A DNA stretch of 64,000 nt from Euclidia mi (GCA_944739405.2 OX123209.2:13162217-13226216); one strand, 5' to 3'; positions 10,330 to 21,536 are shown, counted from the stretch's first letter. Translations and numbers: made by a program. Notes: generated by a model not told the origin, from the sequence alone.

Positions 10330-10825
10330 TCAAATGAATCCGTGAAATTCAAAACTCTTAATTTTAAAACCAGTTTCAAAACAATATTTTCATTGAATAG
10401 ATTTCATGACCAATTTGAAAGAAAATTGTGGCATTTTTTCTTGCTTGCGCCCAAAATAACGCTACTTTAAAATAACAGGTGTTATAACTTACAACTATAG
10501 AATGTAACAGCTATAGCAGAGTTACGTAGACGGTATTTTGAAGCGTGGTTCTCGTGCACACACTGACAGACAAGCTAACCCATATTTAAGTATATAGTGT
10601 ATAGCTGTAGGTGTGTTGGTGGGGCGAACACGTGGCAGGGGCGCCGGGGTGGTTACAACCCCTAGCGACCGAGCAGTCTTGATACTTTGATGAATATTGT
10701 TCAGTTTAATTTCAGTTTTCGTGAGGCCAGCTATGGTGTTGGAGTTTATCGACCGAATGCCTTTGATATGGCCTAAAAGAGTCTTGTCTTGAAGCAAGAA
10801 CCTGGATAAACCTTTTATTTTTACT
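10330..10825. other. No gene recognised
   Basis: No family or exon identified; GC-rich patch at 10620-10680. Confidence 0.35.
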
Positions 10826-10827
10826 TC

Positions 10828-11257
10828 TAGTACTACTGACACTTAGTCATGTGATCCCAATCTAAGGAAAGCTTTATTAGGGAAACTAGACAAATAATTT
10901 TTAGTTGGTCTCGGACTGCCTCGTTGGTCTCGCGGCATAAATGTGCGCGTGAGATTGGGAGGTCTCGGGTTCAATTCCTGGGTCGAGCAGTGTTATTGGG
11001 TTTTTCTGTCACGAAATTCTCAGTAGCAGCACGGAGTCTGGAAATGTGCCCGGTACGGCAATAGGCTCGCCCCTTATTACGTGGGACTAAAGTATATCTG
11101 GCGAAAAGTGGGTGTAGAAATACACCTCTGCCTACCCCTTCGGGGATAAAAGGCGTGACGATATGTATGTATGTATGTATTATTTATAGTACTACTGACA
11201 TTTTGTCATGTGATCCCAATCTAACGAAACCTTTATTAGGGCAACTAGATAAAATAT
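10828..11257 (+). repeat. Direct duplication of about 70 bp flanking a SINE B
   Basis: 10828-10897 and 11188-11257 are both close versions of TAGTACTACTGACA...GTCATGTGATCCCAATCTAA...TTTATTAGGG. The SINE B at 10908-11170 lies between. The repeat is far longer than a retroposition target duplication. Confidence 0.85.
10908..11170 (+). mobile_element. SINE B
   Basis: tRNA-like head ACTGCCTCGTTGGTCTCGCG with a B-box-like GGGTTCAATTCC, then the shared body and GGGGATAAAAGGCGTGACG end followed by (TATG)n. Confidence 0.85.
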
Positions 11258-11267
11258 AACTATCTGT

Positions 11268-11473
11268 ATATATAAAATCACAAATAGAAACTATCTGTAT
11301 ACAATAAAATCCTTGCGTTACTGAATGACTGGGCACAAGAAGCTGAAATTTGGCATGCATATTCCCTGGGGACCATGGGGTGCACTAAGAAGGGAATTCC
11401 CGAAATAACCCCGGGAACAGGCAAAACGGATAAATAAAAAAATATTGCTGGCGTAGCCGTGGGCATCCTCTAG
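11268..11473 (+). mobile_element. Helitron-like Lep1-type element, degraded
   Basis: Carries CAATAAAATCCTTGCGTTACT, GCTGAAATTTGGCATG and ends GGCATCCTCTAG. The 5' TC end is not clean. Confidence 0.6.
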
Positions 11474-11474
11474 T

Positions 11475-11905
11475 TATGTATAAAATAGACTAAAATCTAT
11501 ATCGAACCGTAAAATAGCATTCATCTAGTCAGTGTTGTGCGCCGTGAATTCGAACCCGTTACCTAGGCATGGCAGTATATTGGTATCGCTACCTCCAACG
11601 ATCACTACGAGTATAAATATGTTATGATCTCCCGCATAGCTGATGTCAAATGTAGCATTAATTTCTACACTAAACTGTCACATTACTAGGTGCTAAAACG
11701 CATTCTGTATAATTGACCAATTACACGACAATATAGATGACAGGTTTTATGACAGTTATATTAATTTTTGAAATGTTTACGACGTTGTATGATAATATAG
11801 GTGTATGTTTACATAAAGTATTTAATAAATGCGAAATTCGTATGCGTTGGTGGTCGGTTTTTTTATTCATATTGCTAATGATTTGGATTGAAAATAAATT
11901 AATAC
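11475..11905. other. AT-rich intron with a short SINE-head remnant
   Basis: Only 11535-11600 is recognisable: a reverse SINE A/C head (GTGAATTCGAACCCGTTACC). Confidence 0.4.
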
Positions 11906-11923
11906 TATAATAGTGTCAATAAC

Positions 11924-12184
11924 TGCCTCGTTGGTCTCGCGGCATAAATGTGCGCGTGGGATTGGGAGGTCCCGGGTTCGATTCCCGGGTCGGGCAAAGT
12001 GTTATTGGATTTTTCCGTTACGAAATTCTCAATAGCAACACGGAGTCTGGTAATGTGCCCGGTACGGCAATAGGCTCGCCCCCTATTACGTGGGACTTAA
12101 AAATTCATGGCGAAATGTGGGTGTAATATTACACCTCTGCCTACCCCTTCGGGGATACAGGCGTGAGTATATAAATAAATAAAA
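11924..12184 (+). mobile_element. SINE B, full length, with target duplication
   Basis: A 15-bp near-perfect duplication (AATAGTGTCAATAAC / AATAGTGTCATTAAC) at 11909-11923 and 12185-12199. The head has CTGCCTCGTTGGTCTCGCGG and B-box GGGTTCGATTCC; the end is GGGGATACAGGCGTGAG plus (TAAA)n. 261 bp, the best SINE B in the window. Confidence 0.9.
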
Positions 12185-12199
12185 AATAGTGTCATTAAC

Positions 12200-12430
12200 G
12201 GTTAGAGGCGGAGTTACGGAAGGAGAGAAGGAGGGAGGAAATAGTTTTTTTTATGGTAATAGGCGGCAAATCAGATCAATCGGCAGATCGCCTGATGGTA
12301 AGCAATTACCGCCGCCCATGGACACAAGCAACACCACAGGAGTCACAAGTGCGTTGCCGCCCTTTGGGGTTGGGAAAAAGGATAGGATGAGGGCGAAGGA
12401 ATAGGGGATAAGGCCTCCGGAACTCTGTTA
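12200..12430 (-). repeat. Dispersed repeat G
   Basis: Reverse of the repeats at 32540-32755 and 37445-37670 (GGAGGCCTTATCCCCTATTCC, TGTGGTGTTGCTTGT, ATCAGGCGATCTGCCG-type blocks). Class not recognised. Confidence 0.65.
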
Positions 12431-12431
12431 A

Positions 12432-12565
12432 TCATCATACAGTCTTTCGCAGAGCACTGCTGGACATAGGCCTCTTCTAATATGCGTCCCAGTGGAATGT
12501 AAGTGAATAGAAAGGTCTGGCCTGTACCTACTATATCACGCTGGCCAGGCGGTTTGGTATAGGAT
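12432..12565 (-). mobile_element. Retroposon D fragment, diverged
   Basis: TGCTGGACATAGGCCTCTTC and TACTATATCACGCTGGCC match the D family in reverse. Confidence 0.5.
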
Positions 12566-12632
12566 TTGATTTGCAGGAGAATAATAATCAAATGTTGCCA
12601 GCGCTTATAGCGAGACTTGACGTGCCTACCTG

Positions 12633-12828
12633 CCTGGCTATAACGCTTGCATAGGTCGCCACTTGGATGGGTGATCACGTGTGGCATATAACTCAGAGCG
12701 CTTCCGTGCTTCGGAGGACACGTAAAGCTGTCGATCTCGATTCTTGACTCAAGAATCGTTGGGCCACGGAGGCATTCAAGCGGTCTGAAAACTCCGCCAC
12801 CAGAGTTGGTCACACACTCACATGAAGA
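12633..12828 (+). mobile_element. 5S-derived SINE
   Basis: ATAACGCTTGCATAGGTCGC and CACTTGGATGGGTGATCACG give the 5S-like part; it ends AGAGTTGGTCACACACTCAC. Same family as 4099-4339. Confidence 0.7.
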
Positions 12829-13194
12829 AAAGTCGAATATTATTTGGTCTTGGCCCTCCGATTTTGATAATATATTATCTTTTAGCTGCTAACAATTTAA
12901 AGTATCAAATCTGATCGGTCGCGGTATACGGCGAGACCCTCAGTAGCATGCCCCTTGCTGGTACTGTGCGCAAAAATGCTGAGCTAAACAAAAATATATA
13001 TATTATCATCATCGGCCGAATCAGCATCACCTGTGGTTCGGTGTCCGTTTGATGCTTGCGCTCGAACTTAATAATATATTTCCATGCATTCCTCTCATCA
13101 TCTCATCAAATTGTTAGTTATCGCTTGCTAAAAAGTGAAGAAAAACATCGTGAGGAAATCTACATGTCTGAGAGTTCTCGAAAGACATGTGAAG

Positions 13195-14445
13195 AGTCAC
13201 TTTCAAGAATTAAAAACCTTTACTTTACCCAGCCTATATATTTTTGAAATATGTAAATTTGTTCGCAAATATCCAAATTTGTTTACCAAGAGAGAAGACA
13301 TACAAAAGAAAATTACATTAAGACACGGAAGCCGACTAAACTTACCCATCTCGAGACTAAACATGCACTCAACCAGTACATTTGTGATGTGTATAAAAAT
13401 ATACAATAAACTACCAGCTATTATAAGAGACGAAAATAATTACAACAGATTTATTACTAAATTAAGACAATTTCTGCTCAAGAAAAGCTATTATAACTTA
13501 AATGAGTACCTTTTTTTTTTTTTTTTGGTGTCGGGTTGGAAAATCCTCATGGAGTCCCTTCGCCCTGGGGGGAAGGACGAAGGGGACTGTCAGACTCTTA
13601 CTGACTAAAAACCAACCCGTGTTCCTCACGTACCCGTGTGTCGGAGGGTCGGGTATCGCTGAAGCATGCCTCGCTACCCCCCGACGGGTATTGGCCCGCC
13701 AGATGGTCAGGCGGGCCCCGAACGAAACCCCCTTGGCGGCGGATGAAGGTATTGGGCTCCGCCGCCAAAACACTCAGCGGCCGCAGAGGATAGGGAGGAC
13801 GGCAACGCAACACCGCATCTCCTCTTCCTCTGCGGCCCCACCGCGACGCAACGATGGTGCGCCCCCATTTGATCGCGGGAGATAGGGCGCGCGGCAACGC
13901 AACACCGACACGCCTCTCCTCCCGCGACCACACCCGACTGCGAGGGACAGAAGAACTGTCCCTCGCACCCGCCCCTTTGGACGCATCCTGCGCGGGCCTC
14001 CGTCAAGCCCACGCGGAGCGTCCCCTCCTGGATCCCTCTTAGCTTCACCGCGGGTGACCAATCCACGGTTACTAAGCCCCCCCACCACGACAAGGTGGAG
14101 ATCCCACGGGGGGGGTTAAATGAGTACCTAAATGACAAACTATAATCTAAACTAACATTATTTAATTAATACAGTGACTAATAAAATTCGAATTTCCATA
14201 ATTTATTTATTTATACAATGATTACCATTTAACTATTATTAATTATTATTATTTAAGCAAAATTAACTAATTAAAAATAATTATGCTCAATATCTTTTCA
14301 ATATTTTAATAATAACAGTGGCTTCCTCCTTTCTCCTCTTCTATCTATTTTGCCGTGCCCGACAGGGTCCATATTTGGTCTATACAATCTTATCTTTGTA
14401 CAACTTGTGATACATATGGAGAGCAATAAAACATTTGAATTTGAA
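13195..14445 (+). mobile_element. 5'-truncated LINE 3' end inserted in SINE A
   Basis: The reading frame 13201-13506 encodes FQELKTFTLPSLYIFEICKF ... RHGSRLNLPISRLNMHSTST ... MCIKIYNKLPAIIRDENNYN ... KLRQFLLKKSYYNLNEYL. This is the C-terminal tail typical of CR1/Jockey-clade reverse-transcriptase proteins (the KIYNKLP block). After an interruption at 13511-14115 the frame resumes NEYLNDKL-stop. The 3'UTR ends at AATAAAACATTTGAATTTGAA. Confidence 0.8.
13511..14115 (-). mobile_element. GC-rich poly(A) retroposon, copy 1 (inside the LINE)
   Basis: 605 bp with 16 T at its plus-strand left end (a 3' poly(A) on the minus strand) and a C-run start on the minus strand (CCGTGGGATCTCCACCTTGT). It is flanked by a 13-bp duplication TTAAATGAGTACC at 13498-13510 and 14116-14128. 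Long frames are open on both strands because of GC content. No reverse-transcriptase motif or clear Pol III box is visible. Confidence 0.85.
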
Positions 14446-14639
14446 ATGTGAAGTCTGCCAACCTGCACTAGGCCAGCGTGGTGGACCTTGGCCTTACCCT
14501 TCTCATAATGAGAAGAGGCCCGTGCCCAGCTGTGGGACAGTATAAAGGGCTGATGATGATTGCATTACTGGATTTGACTGAATGTTTAGCTTTAACATAG
14601 AGCAACTCCCTGTCTGATCACCGCAACCGAAAGTTTAGA

Positions 14640-14912
14640 CTAGTCTCAGTTTATTCAGGCCTCTGAAGTCTCATTAGGGCTAGAGTTGTTAGTGTTTTTG
14701 TAGGGCGTCAGTGCCCACTGACGCCCTACATACTCTCAAAGATCATGACAGCGGGAATCGATAGCTTAATGTGCTCTCCGAAGCAAGGATCAAGCTATAA
14801 TTAACAGTTCGATCTACACATAACTCCGAAAAGTCAGTCGTGCACGTCGTGGGATTCGAACCCGCTACCCATGGCAGTCTTTTGGTATCTCCACAAGGCT
14901 ATCGCTTTTTAC
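14640..14912 (-). mobile_element. SINE C, diverged, with internal palindrome
   Basis: Reverse head (TCGAACCCGCTACCCATGGC, TCTCCACAAGGCTATCGC) and middle blocks of SINE C. A perfect 14-bp-stem hairpin GTAGGGCGTCAGTG/CC/CACTGACGCCCTAC sits at 14700-14729. Confidence 0.65.
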
Positions 14913-15244
14913 ATTCGGTTTATCCTTTAAGGTGAAAACAGTGTAGGTATGTAGCAGTTGAAGGTATGCTGTTTAAGGTCGGTGTATGTGGAGAACCTTA
15001 AGGAAGGCCTATGTTCGCAGTGGACAGTCTAGATGGTGATGACCTGGTTTTAAAGATACATCGTAAAATGTAATAAACCAAGTTCTCACCCATGGGTTGG
15101 TAATAAAATGCACTGTTCAGAGGTCAAACAAATTTGTGGTTTGTCTTTTAGTAGCACACTTCTCGAATCCGTGTAGATAAAATTTTAACTGACCCGGGCA
15201 TCGAACACATGATGAGAATAAAATGCAATCAAGCTTACAAACAT

Positions 15245-15478
15245 ACATCATCAGCCTTTAGCTGTCCACTGCTGGATTAGACCTCTTCCTTACAAGGAGG
15301 AATTGGCCTACTATACCACGCTGGCCAAACGGGTTGGCATAGGGTTTGTATCAAGTTTTCCTTCTCTTACAGTGCTGTTCTCTGCATAATATGCTCCCTC
15401 TGTCGGCTCTTACGACACCCATGGGATGATATGGGGTGGTGACATTCCGTATTCTTAATCCGTCACCACACGGACATA
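15245..15478 (-). mobile_element. Retroposon D, full-length-like
   Basis: Runs from CATCATCAGCC (reverse GATGATG tail) to CCGTCACCACACGG, the same two ends as 16376-16612 and 55735-55966. Contains TACTATACCACGCTGGCCAA and TAATATGCTCCCTCTGTCGG. Confidence 0.75.
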
Positions 15479-15624
15479 CATACGTATGCAGATAAATGAT
15501 ATGAATCTAATTCAACTGGTCGATTGATAATAATAGATGTTGTGGTTCACTAACCACTTAACAGTCAGGCTCTCCACTCTGACTCTGACTGCTAAGACAG
15601 TCGCGGGTTCGATTCCCACCAGTT

Positions 15625-15800
15625 TGGCCTATTATACCACGCTGGCCAAACAGGTTGGCAAAGGATTTTTATCAAGTTTTCTTTCTCTGACAGTGCTGTT
15701 CTCTACATAATATGCTCTTTCTATCGACTCTTACGACACCTACGGTTTGGTATGGGATAGTGACATTCTGTATTCTGTCACCACTCGGTTAGGACTGCAC
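15625..15800 (-). mobile_element. Retroposon D, partial
   Basis: Matches the D body from GGCCTATTATACCACGCTGG to GTCACCACTCGG; the tail is missing. Confidence 0.65.
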
Positions 15801-15839
15801 GAATCCGTATCCTAAAGTAATGACAAAAAACACCCAAAC

Positions 15840-16370
15840 AAAAAAAAATATCTTATTCTTGGTTTAGGGCGTTTCATGGTATTTTGCATATCCCAAGACT
15901 TGAACTCACAGCTCTCCAATCAGTGCAAGCACTCTAACATCTGAGCTGCTCCGCAAAACTTAATTCACAAGTAAATCCTTAAAAATAATCCCTTGACTCC
16001 TAGGTGCAATCATCGATTTTTCATTTACATGTCAAATGAGATAGAAATATGTCCGACACGCGTGTGAGAGAGGGACGGACGATTTTATTAATAGGGTGAC
16101 TCCTGTCGCTCACCCTTCAGTCAAAGTTGGCTGTCGATTTTTGGAATCAATATTTTGGCTTATGATATGGGCTAGTTTAAACTTAATTTGTAGTTTGTAA
16201 ATTTTTTGATTTTGTCATATTGTAATTTGAACTGGAAATAAAAAAAAATTCACTACCCCATCTCATTCTGTGAGTGTCGTAAGAGGCGACCAAAGAAAAT
16301 ACTCGAAGCAAATAGTAACTTGTCTCTGAAGGATCGAATTCGTAATGAAGTGACCCGACAGAGAACCAAG
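15840..16370. other. No gene recognised
   Basis: No repeat family assigned; short D-like sequence near 16255-16300 (CACTACCCCATCTCATTC). Confidence 0.35.
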
Positions 16371-16375
16371 GTAAT

Positions 16376-16612
16376 CGACATCATCATCAGCCTTTAACAG
16401 TCCTCTGCTGGACTAGGCCTCTTCTTTGAAAAGAGGAATTGGCCTACTATACCACGCTCGCCAAACGGGTTGATATAGGGTTTGTATCAAGTTTTTCTTC
16501 TCTTGCATTGCTGTTCTCTGCATAATATGCTCCCTCTGTCGGCTCTTACGACACCAATGGGATGATATGGGGTGGTGACATTCCGTATTCTTAATCCGTC
16601 ACCACACGGACT
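16376..16612 (-). mobile_element. Retroposon D, full-length-like
   Basis: Same ends and order as 55735-55966. It abuts LINE coding sequence at 16613. Confidence 0.75.
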
Positions 16613-16818
16613 AAAACAATAATCGACATAGCTCAAAGAATTAGCAAACTGAAGTGGCAGTGGGACCGACACATTTGTCTAAGAACCGATAGCCGTTGGA
16701 GTAGTCGTGTTCTAGAATGGAGGCTGGCAGCGGCTGGACACTAAAAGACGAAAATCGGGCTCAGTGGCGTGCCATTGGAGAGGCCTATGTCCAGCAGTGG
16801 ACTCTTGAAGGCTGATGA
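16613..16818 (+). pseudogene. RTE-type LINE C-terminal fragment
   Basis: The plus strand encodes RISKLKWQWDRHICLRTDSR, W-S-S-R-V-L-E-W-R and then, across a stop, the ...GVPLERPMSSSGL tail with a GATGATGA end. The K-W-x-W-x-x-H-x-x-R pattern is the usual RTE-clade C-terminus. Confidence 0.65.
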
Positions 16819-16999
16819 TGAATAATTTTGGTTAACGTTTCAGTATTATTGCCTTTCAATTTACAATAGGCGGGAGTCGAACTAAATATACTACCAATGT
16901 ATAGATGACCCAAAACTTTTTAAAGCGACGAAATGCGAGAGGCATTCTACTAGCTGATCACTATGGTAACCAGACAACTAATAAGAACTACCTACTTAC

Positions 17000-17612
17000 C
17001 CTACTTAATACTATAAATTCGAAAGTGTGTATGTACTTATGTATGTTCCGTTTTCATTTCACGCTAAAACGGCTTAACCAATTTTGTTGAAATTTAGTAT
17101 AGAGATATATTGGAGCATGGAGACGGACATAGGCTACCATAAGTTGCAAAAATTAAACTGGTAGGGATTGTAGGGAGGGTAAACGTTTGTACGGCACAAG
17201 TTTACCTCTTGCAAGTAAGAACGCATGCGCTAATAATTGAGTTTTGCTATCGCATATCTGTAAGTACTGTCATAATGTCATATTGTGCACGTTGATTTTT
17301 TTTTTGCATATATGTATAAACTAATAATTATATAATAAGCTTTAACGGCTGAAACGATTTTCCCTACTAATATTAAAAATGCGAAAATGTTAATAGAGAT
17401 ATATTGAACATATATTAGAACATGGCTTTGACATTTGACTGTATGCAAAGTGATTTTAATGTACCTTTCGATAGATAACGGTAGATAATGTCATGGATAC
17501 TGACCGAGTTACTTTGTATAGAGTTTCTGAAGTCTTTAGAATAATCAGGAGTGTCTTCACACAACTTGTGTTACCTTGAATTTAACGCGCGCGAAGCGGC
17601 GGGCAAAAGCTA
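17000..17612. repeat. Helitron-like / dispersed repeat, degraded
   Basis: ACTATAAATTCGAAAGTGTG and CACGCTAAAACGGCTTAACC at the left and GAAGCGGCGGGCAAAAGCTAGT at the right are typical ends of common moth intronic repeats. The interior is decayed. Confidence 0.45.
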
Positions 17613-17644
17613 GTAAGTACTTATATATTTCTACATACATACAT

Positions 17645-17815
17645 TTTATAGCTAAGAAACAGCGATAGCCTAGTAGAGAGGCTGGTATGCAGAGGGTCCC
17701 GGGATCGTATCCTAGCAATGTGACCTTTCGAAGTTTAGTGCGTACTAGCGTAATAAATAGTTAATTAAGAAAAACATCACAAGTAAACCTGCATGTCTGA
17801 GAATTCTCATAACGT
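17645..17815 (+). mobile_element. SINE A, 5' part
   Basis: Head AGCGATAGCCTAGTAGAGAG, decayed B-box GGGATCGTATCC, then CCTGCATGTCTGAGAATTCTC. Confidence 0.65.
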
Positions 17816-17879
17816 TCTATCGAGGTATACAGAGCTGACGATGACAGATAAATTACACCAAGACAACGAATAATTTTGT

Positions 17880-17965
17880 TCAAAACAAAAACACTTGTCC
17901 CGTTTGGGAATCGAGCCCACGACCTCAAGCTTATCAGTCGGGTCACTAACCTCTAGACCAATATG
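17880..17965 (-). repeat. tRNA-like SINE head
   Basis: A reverse B-box GGGAATCGAGCCCACGACC and ACCTCTAGACCAATATG give a tRNA-like arrangement without a full tRNA. Confidence 0.4.
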
Positions 17966-18074
17966 ACAGTCAAATCATCATTGTCATCTTAAAACAAAAT
18001 GTCGTTGCTAACCGTATATTTTTTTGAGTGTAATATGGCTTAGCACAAATCCTAACTCACTCACTCATTTGTAT

Positions 18075-18385
18075 TTCATCATCATCAGCCGCATACTGCC
18101 CCACTGCTGGGCACGGGCCTCTTCTCACTATGAGAAGGGTAAGGCCATAGTCCACCACGCTGACCAAGTGCGGGTTGGAAGACTTCACATGTCTTTCGAG
18201 AACATTATGGAGAACTCTCAGACATGCAGGTTTCCTCACGATGTTTTCCTTCACCGATTAGCAAGCGATAATTAACAATTTAATACGCACTTTATTCCGA
18301 AAAGCCATTGGTGCGTCCCGTGGATTCGAACCCGAGACCCTCTGCGTAGCAGTCTGTCGGTCTCTCCACTCTGCTATTGCTGCTT
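18075..18385 (-). mobile_element. SINE A, near full length
   Basis: TCATCATCAGCCGCATACTG tail, TATGAGAAGGGTAAGGCCAT body, and head GGATTCGAACCCGAGACC plus TCTCCACTCTGCTATTGCTG, in reverse. Confidence 0.85.
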
Positions 18386-18399
18386 ATTAAAGAAGAAGA

Positions 18400-19530
18400 G
18401 CTGGTATTTGGATAAATTTGGAGTGTTAGTATATACCGCTACAATCAATACTGCTACCAGGTAGTACCAGTCACTTGTATGATTACGAGACGGTGGATAT
18501 AACATCTAAGCGTAGCGACACACATGCTGAACATCCCATGTTGATACTGCAGCGATTGAACTATCGCTCGAAGTAAAATGTTGACATGGCACACCAAATG
18601 CGCGGAACAGTCAGATTTATCTTAAGGCGCCGAGTAAAGCGAGTAAAGCTATTGAGTTGAGCTGTTGCTGTCACTGTCGGATTGTATACATAAGAAAGAG
18701 AAGCGCGACGACGACGGGACGTTCAGAACTTTAAAAAAACATGAAATAAATTAATTACAGAAAATGTGTTGATTGGATTAAAAAAATAAAACAGTATTTC
18801 GTTAGTATATTGCTTGTTGAATAATTTGTCAAAAAATCAGAATGATTTTATGTATTTTAATATGGTTTTTAGTCGTTAAAATATTTTTTTAGAGGTATCT
18901 TTGTGATTTTTTTTCTATCAATTAAAGTTAGTTGTATTATGTTTTCAACACACTACATAACTAGATTATATCCTGAAGAATATCATATATTTTTCTGATT
19001 GTGTTAACTGCATTGAATCATATACTTTAAAGCATTATAAAACTCGCGTTTAGCTCTTGTAGTCCCCTTAAGGCGGCGGCTAACATATTTTCGTAGCCGA
19101 ACATTTTTATGATCTTTCGAGTTCGCATCGGCAAGATGTTAGAAGCAAAACTGTCCTTTCGCTACAATTACCGCCAAAACGCTCGGTAGAATGCTCGCTA
19201 AAACGCTGTCGTTTTTTTTTCTGTAATGTAGCATTCGCAAGAATGCTAATTACAAGTGAAGGCTCCAGCACGGTCATTATCAAGGTTCGACTCCGCGCTG
19301 AACACGACGTAATTTCAGCTGATGTGTCATAATATGAGATTTGAAAAACACTTGAGCGTATTCAACTGAACGTTCGGCGCAGTAGGTGCTGCAGAAGTGT
19401 CGCGACACTGATGTTCAATTCGACATTTGTTCATCTTATTACTATGAGGCCAACTCTGGTCATCATTAACTTTTGTTTTTTTTATATTCTACCACATACA
19501 CACATCACCATCTAGTCCCAAACTAAGCAG
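18400..19530. other. No gene recognised
   Basis: AT-rich, unique-looking intronic sequence; no exon or family identified. Confidence 0.4.
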
Positions 19531-19534
19531 AGCT

Positions 19535-19806
19535 TGTCCTATTGGGTACTAGATAATGGATAAACATACATATTATATACGTACTTGTTTTTTGTAATTA
19601 CATACATATTATACATAGAAACACCCAGACGAAGACAAACATCCATGTTCACGCGCACAAATGTTTGACTTGAGCGTGAATCGAACCCGCAACCTTCGTC
19701 GTGGCATAGCACTTTATATGGCATGTTGGTATAGTGGTTACTGGTTACTACCTGATTGCTAAGTCGGACTTCGGAGTTCGTGGGTTCGATTCCTATCCAA
19801 GACAAA
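19535..19806. repeat. Two tRNA-like SINE pieces
   Basis: 19535-19715 (minus: reverse GAATCGAACCCGCAACC, also seen at 34200-34360) and 19725-19800 (plus: GTTGGTATAGTGGTTACTGG ... GTGGGTTCGATTCC). Heads only; not intact tRNA genes. Confidence 0.55.
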
Positions 19807-20030
19807 TCTATATTATGTGTGATGAGCGCGATTATTTTTATTATATTAGGTTATAGTAGGCACTTATTATATTAGGACACAATGTTTTAATATTTTTTAT
19901 GTGTTAAAAATAAATAGACCAGATTTAATTTTTTTGCATGCTAGCTAGCGAAACATTTCTTTGTACCTTTTTAACATCGTAACACCATACCATGTTTGAT
20001 GCGAATAAATGATTATTATTAGTTATTTGA

Positions 20031-20270
20031 CTGCCTCGTTGGTCTCGCGGCATAGTCGTGCGCGTGGGATTAGGAGGTCTCGGGTTCGATTCCCGGGTCG
20101 AGCAAAAGTGTTACTGGGTTTTCCGAATTTTCAATAGCCGCACGGAGTCTGGTGATGTGCCCGGTAACGGCAATAGGCCCGCTGTCTATTACGTTGGACC
20201 TAAAAAATCATGGTGAAATGTGGGTGTAATATTACACCTTTGCCTACCTTCGGGATACAGGCGCTATAAA
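20031..20270 (+). mobile_element. SINE B
   Basis: ACTGCCTCGTTGGTCTCGCG head, perfect GGGTTCGATTCC B-box, GTGGGTGTAATATTACACC end. Confidence 0.85.
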
Positions 20271-20529
20271 AAAAAAATAGAAATATATATTTGTAGCTAT
20301 GCAACGTTGTCAACATTGTATAATACCTAATATATTTTATCTGTTATCCGTGAAAAGTTTTAATTGGCCTCCTTTTTTTGTACTCAATTCTGCTCAGTAT
20401 ATTAAAATGTAGCTGTAAGTTTTCCTAAAACTGTAAAATAAAATAAATCAATATTGTATGTTAATCAGTGAAATGATGTATTGTTATTTTATAATTCTCG
20501 AGCCCTAGTTACAGTCAGCACTAGTACAA

Positions 20530-20660
20530 ACATTCAATTAACGGACACTAAGTATACCCAGACACACAAAGCATCATATAGGAATCGAACCCGCAACACT
20601 TAGTGCAGGTCTAAACAGCGACCCGACCGTCGAAACCACTACACCTTCCGTGCAGTAACT
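20530..20660 (-). mobile_element. SINE E, head part
   Basis: Reverse GGAATCGAACCCGCAAC and GAAACCACTACACCTTCCGT match the tRNA-like heads of 47106-47310 and 54465-54690. Confidence 0.5.
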
Positions 20661-20946
20661 TTCATAGCACGTGTCTGTATCTAAGAGCCCGTCCAGAAAG
20701 CGCGATCTACGCGCGTGTCCACTCGCGCGTAGGCACTCGCGCGTTTTCGAGATACTAGAGCTACATACATCCCGTCCAGATGCTCTCGCGCGTTACCTCA
20801 CACGCGCGTAAAACGCTTGCAATGAGCGGGACTTTCGACTCGCTCGTTTCACGCGCGTGTGCCGCGCGAGTCGATATACTCCGGCGCCATTGTTGCGTCC
20901 AGTACTACGCGCGTGTCCGTGGCGAGTGGACGTATTCAGTTCAAAA

Positions 20947-21042
20947 TGGAGCGTGATAACTTTGACACGGAAGTTTTTATTAATGAAATTGAGAAAAGTG
21001 TAGCTAGGTATATGGGATATGGAATCATCAAATTATTCTAAT
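20947..21042 (+). pseudogene. MADF-like N-terminal remnant of the Harbinger second ORF
   Basis: MERDNFDTEVFINEIEKSVA continues RYMGYGIIKLF-stop, 31 residues. The F-I-x-E-I-E-K start resembles MADF/Myb-like DNA-binding partners encoded by PIF/Harbinger elements, which assist transposase binding and nuclear import. The expected Trp/Tyr-Asp that follows in MADF domains is lost, and the frame ends early. Assignment depends mainly on context. Confidence 0.4.
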
Positions 21043-21226
21043 AGAACCATTAATCGTAGGAACTGGAAATAAATAGTAGATTTTTTTTGTGAACCTTGTG
21101 ATTCCGAGGAGAAAACAACTTTAGATAAATAAATAACACTTTATTAAATAATATTATTCCTTGCATAGATTTTATATTAATAAACTACTTTTATAGTAAT
21201 AAATTACTAAAGCAATAAACAAAATT

Positions 21227-21536
21227 TTACCTCAAAGTAATCACGAGTTTTTCTTCTGCAGATACAGTATCCCGTACCACATAATTTTGACATGGAGTCA
21301 AATCTTCTTCGATAATTTCTAGAAAATCATCAAACGATGCTACTGACATCCGAAAGTAGTGAAAAAACTTTTCATTATATTCTCTGAGTTTTGGGTATAA
21401 AGATATAAACATAGGTACTATGTGTCATTCTGTCACGTAGAATGGGATGCACGTTAAATCGTCGACTTTCTCGTCGTTTACGACGTCTCCATCGACGGTA
21501 TGCAAGCCACAACACAACCACTGTATCCGAATCCAT
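21227..21536 (-). pseudogene. Harbinger transposase N-terminus, frameshifted and truncated
   Basis: The minus strand from ATG 21536 gives MDSDTVVVLWLAYRRWRRRK ... VHPILRDRMTHS. A frame change near 21412-21430 then leads into FISLYPKLREYNEKFFHYFR, MSVASFDDFLEIIEEDLTPC and SAEEKLVITLR. V-H-P-I-x-x-x-R, F-x-x-L-Y-P-x-L-R, F-x-x-Y-F-R-M-S and E-x-L-x-x-T-L-R are the classic start of HARBI1-like transposases. The DDE catalytic core is absent, so it cannot be active. Confidence 0.85.

Larger units (their letters stand above)
13106..14555 (+). mobile_element. SINE A split by a LINE fragment
   Basis: SINE A sequence stops at ...AAGACATGTGAAG (13194) and resumes at ATGTGAAGTCTGCCAACCTG (14446), ending GGGCTGATGATGAT. 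The 8-bp ATGTGAAG at 13187-13194 and 14446-14453 is the LINE's target duplication. The SINE head is missing. Confidence 0.8.

Noticed and set aside
11924..12010. tRNA-like sequence with A- and B-box (also at 19725, 34280, 37974, 40649, 54465)
   Set aside because: These are heads of SINEs with bodies, tails and target duplications; none has a complete tRNA fold or isolated context.
13498..14138. Arg/Pro-rich frames of 100-190 codons in this GC-rich retroposon and in its copies near 24 kb and 33.4 kb
   Set aside because: They overlap on both strands and differ in frame between the three copies; no domain is recognisable and GC bias explains them.
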